Shown one piece after another: positions 33,633-43,600 of a stretch of DNA of 53,696 nucleotides. The stretch is taken from contig CAYMJM010000005.1 of assembly GCA_964391325.1 (NCBI GenBank), forward strand, positions 1 to 53,696, given 5' to 3'. The position numbers and the translations under genes were made by a program. Numbering within the stretch: the first letter of the stretch is position 1; the number at the start of each line of letters is the position of its first letter. Origin of the DNA: CAYMJM01 sp964391325 (GTDB taxonomy: Bacteria; Patescibacteriota; Dojkabacteria; B142; JAFGMG01). The notes beneath the pieces are model-generated. The model was given only the letters and a program-made list of their open reading frames with translations. It was not told where the DNA came from and did not search any database.

Positions 33633-34628
33633 CTAATCGTATAATAAGGATGTAAGTAAGATCTCTTTGTGGTGTTGAAATTGCGCGGCGTCAAACTCCA
33701 TAACTACAAGATCTTTCGAGAATTTATATAGATCCTGAACTCTATGATGCATCATAAGGAACCAAGCATACGCTTCTTTGAGCTGATCTATTTTAGTCTG
33801 GTCTTGTGGATGAAGTACACGCGCCTCATGTAGGTAGGTCATCCGATCTAAAGTCCTGGTCGGTAGCGCCTGAATTACATCCATGCTAATTGGAAAATCT
33901 TGCTGGGAAAATAGATCTATTGTCAATAAATCTAGTTTACGCTGCACCGCCCTGAGAAAGGAAATTTTGAAGCCCAAGATATACTGGCTATCATCATAGA
34001 ACACGACGCTTTCCGCCTCATCGAAATGCCTCTTCCCGGAGTAGACTCCGTTTTTAATTGCCCTTCTGTACGAGCTTAGTTGCTTTCGCATATAACTCCT
34101 GATTCTTTTGCTAACTTCATCATTTCCGGTCATTTCTTCTAAAATCCGTTGTCTTGCTGAAATATGTGTAAAATGATCTCCATACACAAGGCTGGAATTA
34201 AGGAGAAAGTCAGGATAGATCGCGCGAGGATTTCCGTGAACGTACGAGAGAGGAGTATCGTCTTTTAATACAGTGTGATCTATCAATCCGTCAGAGCTGA
34301 ACTCAAGGGCGCAATCCTGCGCATGTAGTTCTAGTTTTTCTGTCACTAGTTCTCGAAGCTCAGCATGAGGCTGCTTTGTTATCATAACAAGCTCCGTTAA
34401 GGATTGGGCGTGTCTTTCATTTTTTCCATCACTACCAATCACCACAAAGGTAATATTCTCGCCGTTATCTGAAGAAGTATCAGGTATAGTATCAGTAATC
34501 TCTGGTAGAACTTGTCCCAAAATATTACCTATCTGTTTTCTTTTTTCAAGATTCACTTCTTTTAATTGAGTATAATAACTAAGTGGATCCTGATTGCCTT
34601 CCCAAAGTAACGCTTCGTTTGTTGGCAT
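33633..34628 (-). CDS. Putative nucleotidyltransferase-fold protein (DUF294-like)
   Basis: This is a 331-residue soluble protein. Residues 61-84 read FVVIGSDGKNERHAQSLTEL, similar to the 'GS.GR.E....tD.D' nucleotidyltransferase loop of DUF294/GlnD-like proteins. The second and third acidic positions are replaced, so catalysis is doubtful. The rest is largely helical, with an HE/Q-rich end ('MMHHRVQDLYKFSKDLVVMEF'), as in the substrate-binding helical domains that follow such folds. It is upstream of, and close to, the 178-residue gene, so they may act as a pair. The assignment rests on one motif. Confidence 0.55.
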   Translation of the reverse strand: MPTNEALLWEGNQDPLSYYTQLKEVNLEKRKQIGNILGQVLPEITDTIPDTSSDNGENITFVVIGSDGKNERHAQSLTELVMITKQPHAELRELVTEKLELHAQDCALEFSSDGLIDHTVLKDDTPLSYVHGNPRAIYPDFLLNSSLVYGDHFTHISARQRILEEMTGNDEVSKRIRSYMRKQLSSYRRAIKNGVYSGKRHFDEAESVVFYDDSQYILGFKISFLRAVQRKLDLLTIDLFSQQDFPISMDVIQALPTRTLDRMTYLHEARVLHPQDQTKIDQLKEAYAWFLMMHHRVQDLYKFSKDLVVMEFDAAQFQHHKEILLTSLLYD

Positions 34629-34705
34629 GGCGTGTTGTATAAAAGATATTATAGATAACTGCTACCTGCCTGTTATTTTACAAGTACATTTCTATCTTAT
34701 TGCAG

Positions 34706-35599
34706 TTATAGGATTTCCTGCGCTATTAAAGAGGAAATATCTAATATCGTAAGTTTATCATGTTTGAGGTCAGGATATGTAATGCTGTTTGTTATTATTA
34801 GTTGATTGATTCTGCTTTTAAGAACTGCGTCCAATCCTTCTCTTGACACGCAATACGTAAGGAAGCAAACACATTCTCTCGCTCCATTTCCTTTTAGATG
34901 TTCAACAGCTTGCACTAGAGTTCCTCCTGTACTAGTGTAGTCGTCCACAATAATGACGTTCTTGTTTTGTAGCTCTTCTGGAAACCTTGTATAGGTGATC
35001 TCTCCAGTCTCTTGATCTCTTTTTTTATTAAAATTTTTTATTTCCAATTTCAGTAGTTTGGCGAGACGTGAAGACCTTTTAATACTCCCTTTGTCCAAGG
35101 CAACTACATACCAGTCTACTGAGTTAATGGTGAGATTTTGATTTACATATTCCTGGAATAGTGGCAGAGCACTTATTTCTTTCACTGGTTTCTGGAAATA
35201 GTCTAAGATTAGAGAAGAATGGACATCAAGAAGGATAAAGTTATTTATTGGTAAGCTTTCAAGTAAGGAAACCAGGACTTTGCTAGATAACGGCTCTCCT
35301 TGCCTGAATACTTTGTCTTGAGGGGAGTAAGCCAGCCAAGGGACAATTGCTGTTATTTTTTTTGCTCCAGAGCGTTTTGCGGCGTCCGCTAACAGGAACA
35401 TTTGCATTATATTATCGTGTGTTGGATGAGACATAGAATTGATGATGATGCATTTTTGTCCGGATAAGCTTTCTTTAATCTGAATTTTATACTCTCCATT
35501 AGGGAATCTGGAAATGTTTATAGGGATAACTGAAAAACCGGTTTTTTGGGATACTTTTTGGGCTAGATACCCATTATGACTACCTGCCAGAATTTTCAT
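34706..35599 (-). CDS. prs: Ribose-phosphate pyrophosphokinase (PRPP synthase)
   Basis: The enzyme makes PRPP from ribose-5-phosphate and ATP for nucleotide, His and Trp synthesis. Visible signatures: 'INISRFPNGEYKIQIKESLSGQKCIIINS', the ATP region 'KITAIVPWLAYSPQDKVFRQGEPLSSKVL', 'LLDVHSS', and the PRPP-binding loop VIIVDDYTSTGGTLVQA. At 297 residues it is slightly shorter than class I Prs (about 315). Its second half has 'VALDKGSIKRSSRLAKLL' where bacterial Prs has 'PD.G...ra', so it may belong to a divergent or archaeal-like group. It is transcribed alone. Confidence 0.92.
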   Translation of the reverse strand: MKILAGSHNGYLAQKVSQKTGFSVIPINISRFPNGEYKIQIKESLSGQKCIIINSMSHPTHDNIMQMFLLADAAKRSGAKKITAIVPWLAYSPQDKVFRQGEPLSSKVLVSLLESLPINNFILLDVHSSLILDYFQKPVKEISALPLFQEYVNQNLTINSVDWYVVALDKGSIKRSSRLAKLLKLEIKNFNKKRDQETGEITYTRFPEELQNKNVIIVDDYTSTGGTLVQAVEHLKGNGARECVCFLTYCVSREGLDAVLKSRINQLIITNSITYPDLKHDKLTILDISSLIAQEIL

Positions 35600-35716
35600 A
35601 TTTACTATGGTTTGCTAGGTTGAGGACACTATACATAAAGTCGAATAATTTTTCTACTGCCTTGAGACAAGTATTTATATTTCAGCTATAATTTACTAAA
35701 CTATTATTTAAAATTC

Positions 35717-36091
35717 ATGAGAAAGGCTATAACTTCTTCTAATGTTTCTTCTTCCCCTGAGATCCTTTCTCAAGCAGTAGAAGTAGATGGTTTTGTTTTC
35801 ACATCGGGTCAAATACACATGAGTAGTGATTTCAAGCTTGTAGGGGAAACTATGGGAGATAAGGCGATAAAGGTAATGGAAAATCTTAAGGCTGTTTTAG
35901 AAGCAGCTAGTCTTACTTTTGAGAATGTAATCAAAGTTACTGTGTATGTTACTGACATGGCAGAATACAGTAAGTTTAATGATGTCTACTTAACATATTT
36001 TGAAAAACCAATGCCGGCAAGAGAAGTGGTCTGTGTTAAAGAACTACCACTTGGAGCCAGTATTGAGGTGAGTTTAGTGGCTAAGAAATAG
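35717..36091 (+). CDS. ridA: RidA family enamine/imine deaminase
   Basis: The 124-residue product has the full RidA (YjgF/UK114) pattern: 'AVEVDGFVFTSGQIHM', 'ENLKAVLEAASLTFENVIKVTVYVTDMAEYSKFNDVYLTYF' and 'PAREVVCVKELPLGASIEVSLVA' with the catalytic Arg in PARE. RidA hydrolyses reactive enamines such as 2-aminoacrylate formed by PLP enzymes. It lies 131 bp upstream of a threonine dehydrogenase/KBL pair in the same direction, which fits a role in amino-acid breakdown, although co-transcription is unproven. Confidence 0.95.
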   Translation: MRKAITSSNVSSSPEILSQAVEVDGFVFTSGQIHMSSDFKLVGETMGDKAIKVMENLKAVLEAASLTFENVIKVTVYVTDMAEYSKFNDVYLTYFEKPMPAREVVCVKELPLGASIEVSLVAKK

Positions 36092-36221
36092 AGTAGAACT
36101 GGATATTTTGAAAAGGGAAGCGTTTAAAACTGAGTTTGTTTCTATAATTGTGTTGGCTTTTTTTTCAATTTTGTTAGGATAATTTTCCATATATTGTTGT
36201 TTAATTTTTTATCTTTTTAAT

Positions 36222-37175
36222 ATGAAAAAAATCCTAGTAACCGGAGCGTTTGGTTTGGTAGGTAGTGAATTAGTGCCTGCTCTACAGGTTAAATATGGAC
36301 AGGATAATGTAGTTGCACTAGCACGTCAGACTGCTGACCCAAATTTTCAAGGCATTTTGGAACGTGGCGATGTCAGCAATGCTGATGACTTGCGGGGTCT
36401 TATTGAAAAACACCAAATCAATGAGATATATCACCTGGCTGGTTTATTATCTGCCGGTGGTGAGAGGAACCCAGGCCTTGCCTGGAATGTTAATGTAAAT
36501 GGCTTACGTAATGTTTTGGAATTTGCCCGCCAATTTAATTTAAAGGTGTTTTGGCCAAGTTCAATTGCTGCATTTGGACCTACTACACCAAAAGAAAATG
36601 TACCTCAACATACAGTATTGGAGCCTACAACTATTTATGGCGTTACTAAAGTTGCAGGGGAGTTGCTCTGCCAATATTACTGGACTCGGTATCAGGTAGA
36701 TGTACGTAGCCTGCGTTATCCGGGCCTTAATGGCTGGCGTGCTGCTCCAGGTGATGGCACAACAGAGTATGCGATCCATATATTTTATGGGGCAGTGAAG
36801 GACAATGCTTACACTTGCTTCTTAAAACCGGATGCCAGATTACCGATGATGTATCTGGATGATGCGATCAGAGGTACAATGAAATTAATGGAAGCTGATC
36901 CAGACAAAATTTCGGTTCGCACAGGTTACAACTTCAGTGCTGTCTCTTTTACGCCTGCTGAATTGGCAGCGGAAGTGGCTAAACTTTCCCCTGGTTTTGA
37001 AATTAAGTATGAACCGGATTTCCGTCAGCAAATAGCTGAATCTTGGCCTCAAAGCATTGATGATTCGTCTGCTAGGAATGATTGGGGCTGGAAGCATAAG
37101 TTTGATCTTGCTAATATGTCTGAAGTAATGTTCAAGAATATACATATTAAATTACAGCAAAATGAGCAAAAGTAA
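36222..37175 (+). CDS. tdh: L-threonine 3-dehydrogenase, epimerase (short-chain) type
   Basis: This extended SDR has NAD-binding VTGAFGLVGSEL (residues 6-17) and the active-site triad Ser113/114 (WPSSIAAFG), Tyr139 and Lys143 (YGVTKVAGE). Blocks specific to UDP-galactose-epimerase-like threonine dehydrogenases are present: 'IYHLAGLLSAGGERNPGLAW', 'NVNGLRNVLEFAR', 'RYPGLNGWRAAPGDGTTEYA' and 'RLPMMYLDDAIRGT'. It oxidises threonine to 2-amino-3-ketobutyrate. The gene overlaps the next one (KBL) by 14 bp, so the unstable product is likely handed on directly. Other sugar epimerases share the fold, but the AGLLSA..E.NP block and the neighbour favour TDH. Confidence 0.9.
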   Translation: MKKILVTGAFGLVGSELVPALQVKYGQDNVVALARQTADPNFQGILERGDVSNADDLRGLIEKHQINEIYHLAGLLSAGGERNPGLAWNVNVNGLRNVLEFARQFNLKVFWPSSIAAFGPTTPKENVPQHTVLEPTTIYGVTKVAGELLCQYYWTRYQVDVRSLRYPGLNGWRAAPGDGTTEYAIHIFYGAVKDNAYTCFLKPDARLPMMYLDDAIRGTMKLMEADPDKISVRTGYNFSAVSFTPAELAAEVAKLSPGFEIKYEPDFRQQIAESWPQSIDDSSARNDWGWKHKFDLANMSEVMFKNIHIKLQQNEQK

Positions 37176-38418
37176 ATTCTATAAAGTTTTACAGTCGGAA
37201 ATAGACCGTATTGACAGTGTAAACACATCTAAGCGTCATGAGAAGTTGATCGCAGGCTTTACAAAAGGTCCTTCTCCAAGAGCACTTATTAACGGTAAGG
37301 AAGTATTAATTTTTAATTCGAACGATTACTTAGGATTGCGCCTTCATCCTGCCTTATTAAAAGCTGAGCATGAAGCTAGTGAGAGGTTTGGGACTGGTCC
37401 TGGTGCAGTTAGGTTTATATCTGGTAGTTTGGCTCCTCACAAAGAGCTAGAGAAAAAACTTGCTATATTTCATAAACGAGATGATGCGATTGTCTTTTCT
37501 TCTGCATTTGCAGCTAACCTTGCTGTTATTTTTTCCCTAATTGTAGGACAAAGCAAGGACTCTCTGGTAGAGGGCGATGTAGTTGTGATCTCTGATGCGC
37601 TGAACCATCGAAGCATTATTGATGGTATTAGAATAGCCAACCTTTCTAAAGAGCAAAGAGCAATTTTCGCTCATATGGACGTAGGTGACCTTGAAAAAAT
37701 TTTAAAGGAAAACATCAAAAAATTCAGGCGCGCAATAGTGATTACAGACGGTGTATTCAGTATGCTTGGCGAAATTCAGAAACTAAGAGCTATCCGAGAA
37801 GTAGTTGATAAATATGACAGCAAATACCCACTTGGAATTTTACTGATTGTCGATGATGCCCATGGAGTAGGGGCTTTAGGTGAACAAGGTGAAGGCACTG
37901 AAGAAGTTGAGAAGGTTAGAGCAGATGTTCTTGTTGGCACGCTTGGCAAAGGTCTTGGTACAGATGGTGGTTATGTTGTTTCAGATAAGGTTGTAATTGA
38001 TTACTTAAGAGAATCAGCAGCAACATATATTTACTCAAATTCTATCTCACCAGGGACTGCAGCAGCAGGAAGTGCAGCTATCGACTTTCTGAGGAGACCG
38101 GAGGGAAAGAGGCTTATCGAAGGTCTGAAAGAAAATATTCGATACTTCAAAGTGCTTGTGAAGAAAAATGGATTCAAAATGGCTGCAGATTCAGTGCATC
38201 CTATTCAGCCTCTATTAATCGGAGATCCTGATAAGACAAAAGCATTGGCTGATTTTTTGCTGAATAAAAATATCCTTGTTACCAACATTAACTATCCTGT
38301 GGTTGCGAAAGGGAGCGATGAAATAAGGATACAATTGTCTGCAACGCATACAAAAGAAGACATTGATGAGCTCGTAGATTCATTGATCAAAGCAAACGAA
38401 GTTATAAAATTCCTGTAG
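37162..38418 (+). CDS. kbl: 2-amino-3-ketobutyrate CoA ligase (glycine C-acetyltransferase)
   Basis: This is an alpha-oxoamine synthase with PLP. Features: 'FNSNDYLGLRLHP', 'GTGPGAVRFISGSLAPHKELEKKLA', His149 in ALNHRSI (stacks on PLP), DDAHGVGALGE (231-241) with the PLP-binding Asp and His, and Lys263 in GTLGKGLGTDGG as the Schiff-base lysine. It splits 2-amino-3-ketobutyrate with CoA into glycine and acetyl-CoA. The overlap with tdh makes this function more likely than AONS/BioF or serine palmitoyltransferase, which share the fold. It is 418 residues against the usual 395-400, with extra residues near 245-255. Confidence 0.92.
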   Translation: MSKSKFYKVLQSEIDRIDSVNTSKRHEKLIAGFTKGPSPRALINGKEVLIFNSNDYLGLRLHPALLKAEHEASERFGTGPGAVRFISGSLAPHKELEKKLAIFHKRDDAIVFSSAFAANLAVIFSLIVGQSKDSLVEGDVVVISDALNHRSIIDGIRIANLSKEQRAIFAHMDVGDLEKILKENIKKFRRAIVITDGVFSMLGEIQKLRAIREVVDKYDSKYPLGILLIVDDAHGVGALGEQGEGTEEVEKVRADVLVGTLGKGLGTDGGYVVSDKVVIDYLRESAATYIYSNSISPGTAAAGSAAIDFLRRPEGKRLIEGLKENIRYFKVLVKKNGFKMAADSVHPIQPLLIGDPDKTKALADFLLNKNILVTNINYPVVAKGSDEIRIQLSATHTKEDIDELVDSLIKANEVIKFL

Positions 38419-38455
38419 AAGGGAGATAGCAGGCCGGAATTTTTGGTAGCTAAGT

Positions 38456-38986
38456 CTAACTTGGTACTTTTATTTCCTTGTAATTGAATTTATTCAAATT
38501 TACTAGTATATCCTGTAGTGATTTTCCTGCAAGTATACCACCAGCAATAAAATTTTCCTGCGTTACATCAGCCAAACAGAAATCTGGCATTTCAAAACCT
38601 TCAAGTTCCTCTTTGGACTTAAATTCAAATTCGATTAGTACCAAGCCTTGCAAACTTTCTTTGAATAAATCAATTTCTGCAGTTACCCCTTTATAATTAT
38701 ATAAATATCTTCGCTTACTCAGACTTTTTCCTTCTCCTTTGGCAATTGCTTCAAATTCTTCCTTTGATAAATCTATAGTTACTTCGGAATGTACAGAAGC
38801 ATCATTCCGTTTTATTTTTTGCTTTTTTGTAAGTTGGTACTTCTTTCCCTTCTGCCTTAATCTTAAGGTAGGATGTTCTCTATTTCTAGGGAAGTATATA
38901 TCTACAATGAGTCTTGAAGATGATTTCTCGTAATTCTCCGGTAAATATTTTGCCAAGTAAGTTATTTCGTACTCTATATTATTCAT
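38456..38986 (-). CDS. CYTH domain protein (triphosphatase / class IV cyclase fold)
   Basis: The 176-residue protein resembles a triphosphate tunnel enzyme: N-terminal 'YEITYLAKYLP' in place of the E-x-E-x-K strand, 'TLRLRQKGKKYQLTKKQK' with the basic tunnel residues, 'AEIDLFKESLQGLVLIEFEFKS' with the acidic metal ligands, and a C-terminal helix. CYTH enzymes hydrolyse inorganic triphosphate, thiamine triphosphate or make cAMP. The first ExExK is imperfect (E-I-T-Y-L-A-K), so activity is uncertain. It is transcribed alone and converges with kbl. Confidence 0.8.
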   Translation of the reverse strand: MNNIEYEITYLAKYLPENYEKSSSRLIVDIYFPRNREHPTLRLRQKGKKYQLTKKQKIKRNDASVHSEVTIDLSKEEFEAIAKGEGKSLSKRRYLYNYKGVTAEIDLFKESLQGLVLIEFEFKSKEELEGFEMPDFCLADVTQENFIAGGILAGKSLQDILVNLNKFNYKEIKVPS

Positions 38987-39023
38987 TATGGATTTTTAGT
39001 TATGGGCTTATTACAAGTAACTC

Positions 39024-39463
39024 CTATCTTTTTTCCCAGGCTTTAACTACGGCTAGGGCTTCTTTCTCTAGTTCCTTAATATGAATTAATTCTATTTTTT
39101 TACTAAACCTTTTGATCCATCCTTCATTAGATTCAGTGGTCTCGAAGTAGTTAGGATTTAGTTGGTCCTTTTTGATAGCGAAACAAATCCTTTCAATCCC
39201 TGCCCAGAACGCGGTAGAAATACACATTAAACACGACTCCATTGAACAATACAAGGTAGCGCTTTCCAATCGAGAGTTAGTTGTATTAAATGCCCCAGCT
39301 ATTGCTTTGGAATCTGCATGGGCATAACCAGGATAGGCAGAACTTATTGCCTCGCTAATTATTTTATTATCTTTTACTACAAGTGCCCGGCAGGAAAAGC
39401 GCCAAGCTCAAATGATTCTAGTGATTTTTTGATTGCCAGCCTAAGAAAGTATTTATCATTCAT
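39024..39463 (-). pseudogene. Nucleoside/deoxycytidylate deaminase-like gene with one frameshift
   Basis: The minus strand reads MNDKYFLRLAIKKSLESFEL and on to AFPAG, then stops at TAG (39377-39379). Shifting one base at the GGG run (39386-39388) continues the protein: ALVVKDNKIISEAISSAYPG, YAHADSKAIAGAF, then YCSMESCLMC and on to 39024. The joined protein of about 146 residues is a zinc deaminase (CDA/dCMP type) with H-A-D in place of H-A-E and S-C-x-x-C in place of P-C-x-x-C. The total length is not a multiple of three, so a single base is lost or missed. Either a real pseudogene or a sequencing error at a homopolymer. Confidence 0.82.
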
Positions 39464-39583
39464 GCACTTTGAGTTTAATGTAGTAAAAAGTATAACATAG
39501 TTAGGGTTGTTTTGCTGTAACGAAAGGAAGACTACGTCTATAAATATAAAAGAGCCGCATAGAAGCCCTCCTGATCCCAAGGT

Positions 39584-40012
39584 TTATAACTCAAAGTCAA
39601 TTAATATTAGCAAATGGTCTGAGTAATTTGTATTTATTACTTTTGCCCAAAGACAAAATCGATTCTATGCTCTAGTTTACTAATTTTCTTCTCTTCATAG
39701 TTAAAGGGTTTAGTAGTCCAAGTTGTAACATTATAATTTGGTCCTAAATTTTTTAGGCATCCTTCAATGTCTTTGACTAGCTGAGATTTTTCATCAAGGT
39801 TGAAATCTCCACATAAAATGTAATTGCTATCGTATTTGGAGACTAATTTAAGTGGTTTTTCTCTTTCTTTCTTGCTCTTTACATTTTCCTGAAAACTCAC
39901 GGAATTTGATAAGTGTGTAGTTGCAACAGTTAAATCTGTCCATTTAACTTTATATCCCCAGTAAATATACTCTCACTTTAAATGAATAATCCTTAATATT
40001 GTCATTATTCAT
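39584..40012 (-). pseudogene. Endonuclease/exonuclease/phosphatase (EEP) family remnant with frameshifts
   Basis: The central frame (39972-39637) encodes TDLTVATTHLSNSVSFQENV, ILCGDFNLDEKSQLVKDIEG and HRIDFVFGQK. These are the EEP family's T-H-L-S, G-D-F-N and R-I-D-x-V-F motifs. It stops there, but one extra A in the AAAA run would continue the frame with VINTNYSDHLLILIDFEL, the family's usual S-D-H end. At the 5' side a start-bearing frame (MNNDNIKDYSFKVR, from 40012) joins only after another shift. The N-terminal catalytic part is missing. It is a decayed gene next to another frameshifted gene. Confidence 0.8.
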
Positions 40013-40095
40013 AGCTTCTAATTATATTTTTATAAATTATAGTAGAAAATGTATAACTTTCTGACTCATATAAATTTAAACATAGACATGGATCT

Positions 40096-40224
40096 ATGGC
40101 AGAAAACAACCAGATCGATAATAGCTCTATGTTTCCGCAAATTATGGGTTATAATGATCCTGAATTGTATCACATTGTTAAGCATGCTAAAGAACCTGGA
40201 AGAGTAACACCAGGTGCATCTTGA
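40096..40224 (+). CDS. Possible 42-residue peptide
   Basis: ATG to TGA encodes MAENNQIDNSSMFPQIMGYN, then DPELYHIVKHAKEPGRVTPGAS. The composition is protein-like and hydrophilic, but it is short and has no recognisable ribosome binding site. Confidence 0.35.
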   Translation: MAENNQIDNSSMFPQIMGYNDPELYHIVKHAKEPGRVTPGAS

Positions 40225-40638
40225 GAGTGTACGATGGATCCTATTTCGGTGAAGCAGACGGTCTGGAGTTTAGGTTACTTTGGATAGTTATTCTTAAGAG
40301 CCATATTTTGCCAAATGATTTAAGCTAGTTACTAGATGATAATAAAAATATCTCACTCGGTCTTAGAAATAGTATGTTTAGAAGAGACTAAAATTTTTAG
40401 ACATACTAACATTGAGTAAAAATAATCCTATTCAACTGCCTCCTTAATCTGTTTCTAGGCCCTGTAGGAGAGGCTTTGTCATTCAGGTGAATTGCGCTAT
40501 TTACTTATCTGTTGTAAAATAATGCTCATACATTATTTCTTTTTCAGGGTTGTAGGAGTAACTTTTTGTTATACGGTTAACTTGGCTAGTAGTAAATTTC
40601 CAATTTCACGTTCTTTATTTTAAGCACTTAAAAGAAGG
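40225..40638. other. Intergenic region with no clear gene
   Basis: These 414 bases contain stops in all frames. They probably carry the promoter of the large fusion gene at 40639. No repeats, tRNA or known RNA motif were seen. Confidence 0.5.
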
Positions 40639-43600
40639 GTGAAGAAAAGCATTCAGAAAACAGAGTTAGTGTTCTTTGATGCATCTGGGAGGCGACGAAA
40701 GGTATTTAATATACTTTTCCCGTTCAGTATGGTGCTTTTGTTTTTAGTGTTGGGGGTAGTTTCCTTTTATTCCCTTCAGGTAGCAAAATTAAAGAATGTG
40801 CAAAGTGACTATTTAGAGGTTACAGATACCCAAACATCCGTAGCTATGCTATATACTGATAATCATTCCTCTGCTTTCTCCATAGTCAATGATCGTATAG
40901 ATTCTATTAGTACTATTTTTATTCCTAGATATCGTATTAAAGATGATTCTATTATAACTACCGAAGATTACGCAATCTTTTTGGATGATATTCGCTCTAT
41001 AGGAAAAAATAGATCAGGTAGACACAGAGATTACGCAGTATTAAGTAGCATCGATTATACAATACCTCCAACTGAAAGAAGCGAATCCATACATGTGAAA
41101 GGGCAGGATCCCCTTTCCTATACAAAAGCTTTGACTGTGAGTGAAATGCTCAAGATAAGAAGTGACATAGAAAAGGGCACATTACAAGGACTTTTTATAG
41201 ATATTGACCCACTGAGTATAGACTCAGAAGAAGAGTATTCTAGTATCGATAGGCTCTTAGAGGACATGGGGTCTATCCTAGGTGAGAGAGACTTATTACT
41301 TGGGGTGATCATCACTCCAAATAATCTAAACCCGTATAGCTCTAAGCTACTAAAAAAGGTAAAAGCGGTTTATTTAAGGATTGACCTCCTAAGTGGAAAT
41401 CAGAAGCAGTTGGATATGTTAGTTAATTTCACAAGTTTTATGCCAGGAGAAGTAATCATAGAGGTGCCTACGGTTTCTGGAGAAATCGATATTGCAGTAG
41501 AAGAGGGATATTACAAAGCTCAAGATTACAAAACAGCCCGGAGTCTCATTGATAAGATAAGGATTTTAAACAGGAGTGTAGAGCCTATAACTATAACAAA
41601 GGATAATATTCAGAATCATATTTCAGACGCAATTACACTTTATAACTTCCTTCATTACTTAAATAATAATAATTTTTTTTCTGGAGACAGACATTATAAA
41701 TTTTCAATTGCAGATCCTGGATATGAAGAATTTACAGCATGGAGTCTTATCGAAGATCCATTTAATAAGAATAGAAGCTTTGAATTACTGTCTTCTAATT
41801 ACCGTTCATATCTAGATATTCTAGTAGAAGGTGAGGGACGAGTATATTCCCTCAGGAGCTTAGGTGGCTCGGGGTTTAGAAGGATAGTTTTCAATGAAGA
41901 TTCTTTGGTTGCGCAAAGTGAAATTATCAACCAAGGAGATCCATCTATAGTGGAAAGAAAAGGGCATGTGCAAAAAAAGATTGCCTTGACATTCGATGAT
42001 GGCCCTCATCCAATCTATACTGAAAAAGTTCTAGATATGCTTGATAGTTATGGAGTTAAAGGGACTTTCTTCGTAACAGGGAAAAATGTTCTAGAGTATC
42101 CACAAGTTGCGAAGGAAATCGTAAACCGCGGCCATGAGATAGAAAACCACAGTTTCTCGCATCCTGTTTTCAGTTTATTAGATACGGAGGCACAGATTTC
42201 AGAAATTAAGTCCACCAGTGAAGCCATAAAAGTTGTTACAGGCATTGAGCCACGGTTCTTCCGGACCCCATTTAGTAATTCTTCTGAAATTGATACAGAT
42301 AAGTCGATTGTCTATCTGGAATACCTTGCGAATTTGGGATTAAGTGCAAGTGAATATGACATTGATTCTAAGGATTGGGTCCTTGATTCTCCCGAAGAGA
42401 CTTATAAGAAAGTAGTCGATGATATTGAAAACTCAGAGGGAGAATACAGCCAAATACTATTTCATGATTCTAGTGTAAGAATAGAAAATACGCTAGAGAC
42501 ATTACCGGAAGTAATTGAGTACTTGCAGAATAAAGAGATAAGTATTGTAAGGGTTGATGAACTTGTAGATTCAACCCCATTCCAAACTTACCCGTCAACT
42601 ACTACTCTGGCTTATAGAGCTCTGGATTGGAAACGTCAGATATTCACAGCTATTTTACTATTCAATGTGTTTGTTATTGGAGTAGCGATCCTTAGGAATA
42701 GCTGGTTTATATTTGGGACGGTAGTTTATAATATTAGGAAGTCAGTTAGAAGCGCTTTCCTTTCAAGAATTGTCCCCCAACTAAAGAGATATCCTGAATT
42801 TACGGTTATTATCCCTTGCCACAATGAGGAATTGGTCATAGAAAAGACAATACTGTCATTAATAGACTGCAAATATCCTAAGCTTCGGATAATAGTAGTA
42901 AATGATGGCTCCACTGATAACACAGGTAAGATTATAGATAAATTAAGTAGGATTTACCGTTACATTAAAATAATCAATGTCCACAAAATTGATAAGTCTA
43001 GGGCTCTACAAAGAGCGTTAAATGAGGTGAGAACAGAATGGGTGGTTCTTTGTGATGCGGATACGGTTTTTGATAAAAGAGCTTTACATAATTTTGCAAA
43101 TAGTATATTCCTGGGCAATAAGGAGCTGGGTGCTATAGCAGGGAATATTTTGGTGGGAAATCCGTCTAATATAGTTACTCGGTCTCAAGTGATAGAGTAT
43201 GGTATAGCCCAGCAGTTTAAAAAGCCTGCTCAAGATATCTTAAATACAATATCGGTAGTTCCAGGGGCAGCAGGAGTGTGGAATAGAAAAAAGTTATTAC
43301 AATCTGGAGGTTTTCTTCACGATACCCTAGCCGAAGATACAGATGCCACAATGAAAATGTTAAGTTTAGGAAATAGAGTGTTATACAATTCCCAAGCAGT
43401 TGCAAGAACAGAAGTCCCGGAGACTTACAAAAGTTTGTTTAAACAAAGGACCCGATGGCAGTTAGGCAATCTACAAACCATTTATAAGCATAAAAGAGGG
43501 ATTTTCAATGCAAGGTATGGGGTATTCGGATTTGTAGAGTTGCCTATTATTTATCTTGATATTATTGTCAGCGCAATGTATCCTCTACTACTCATATTTT

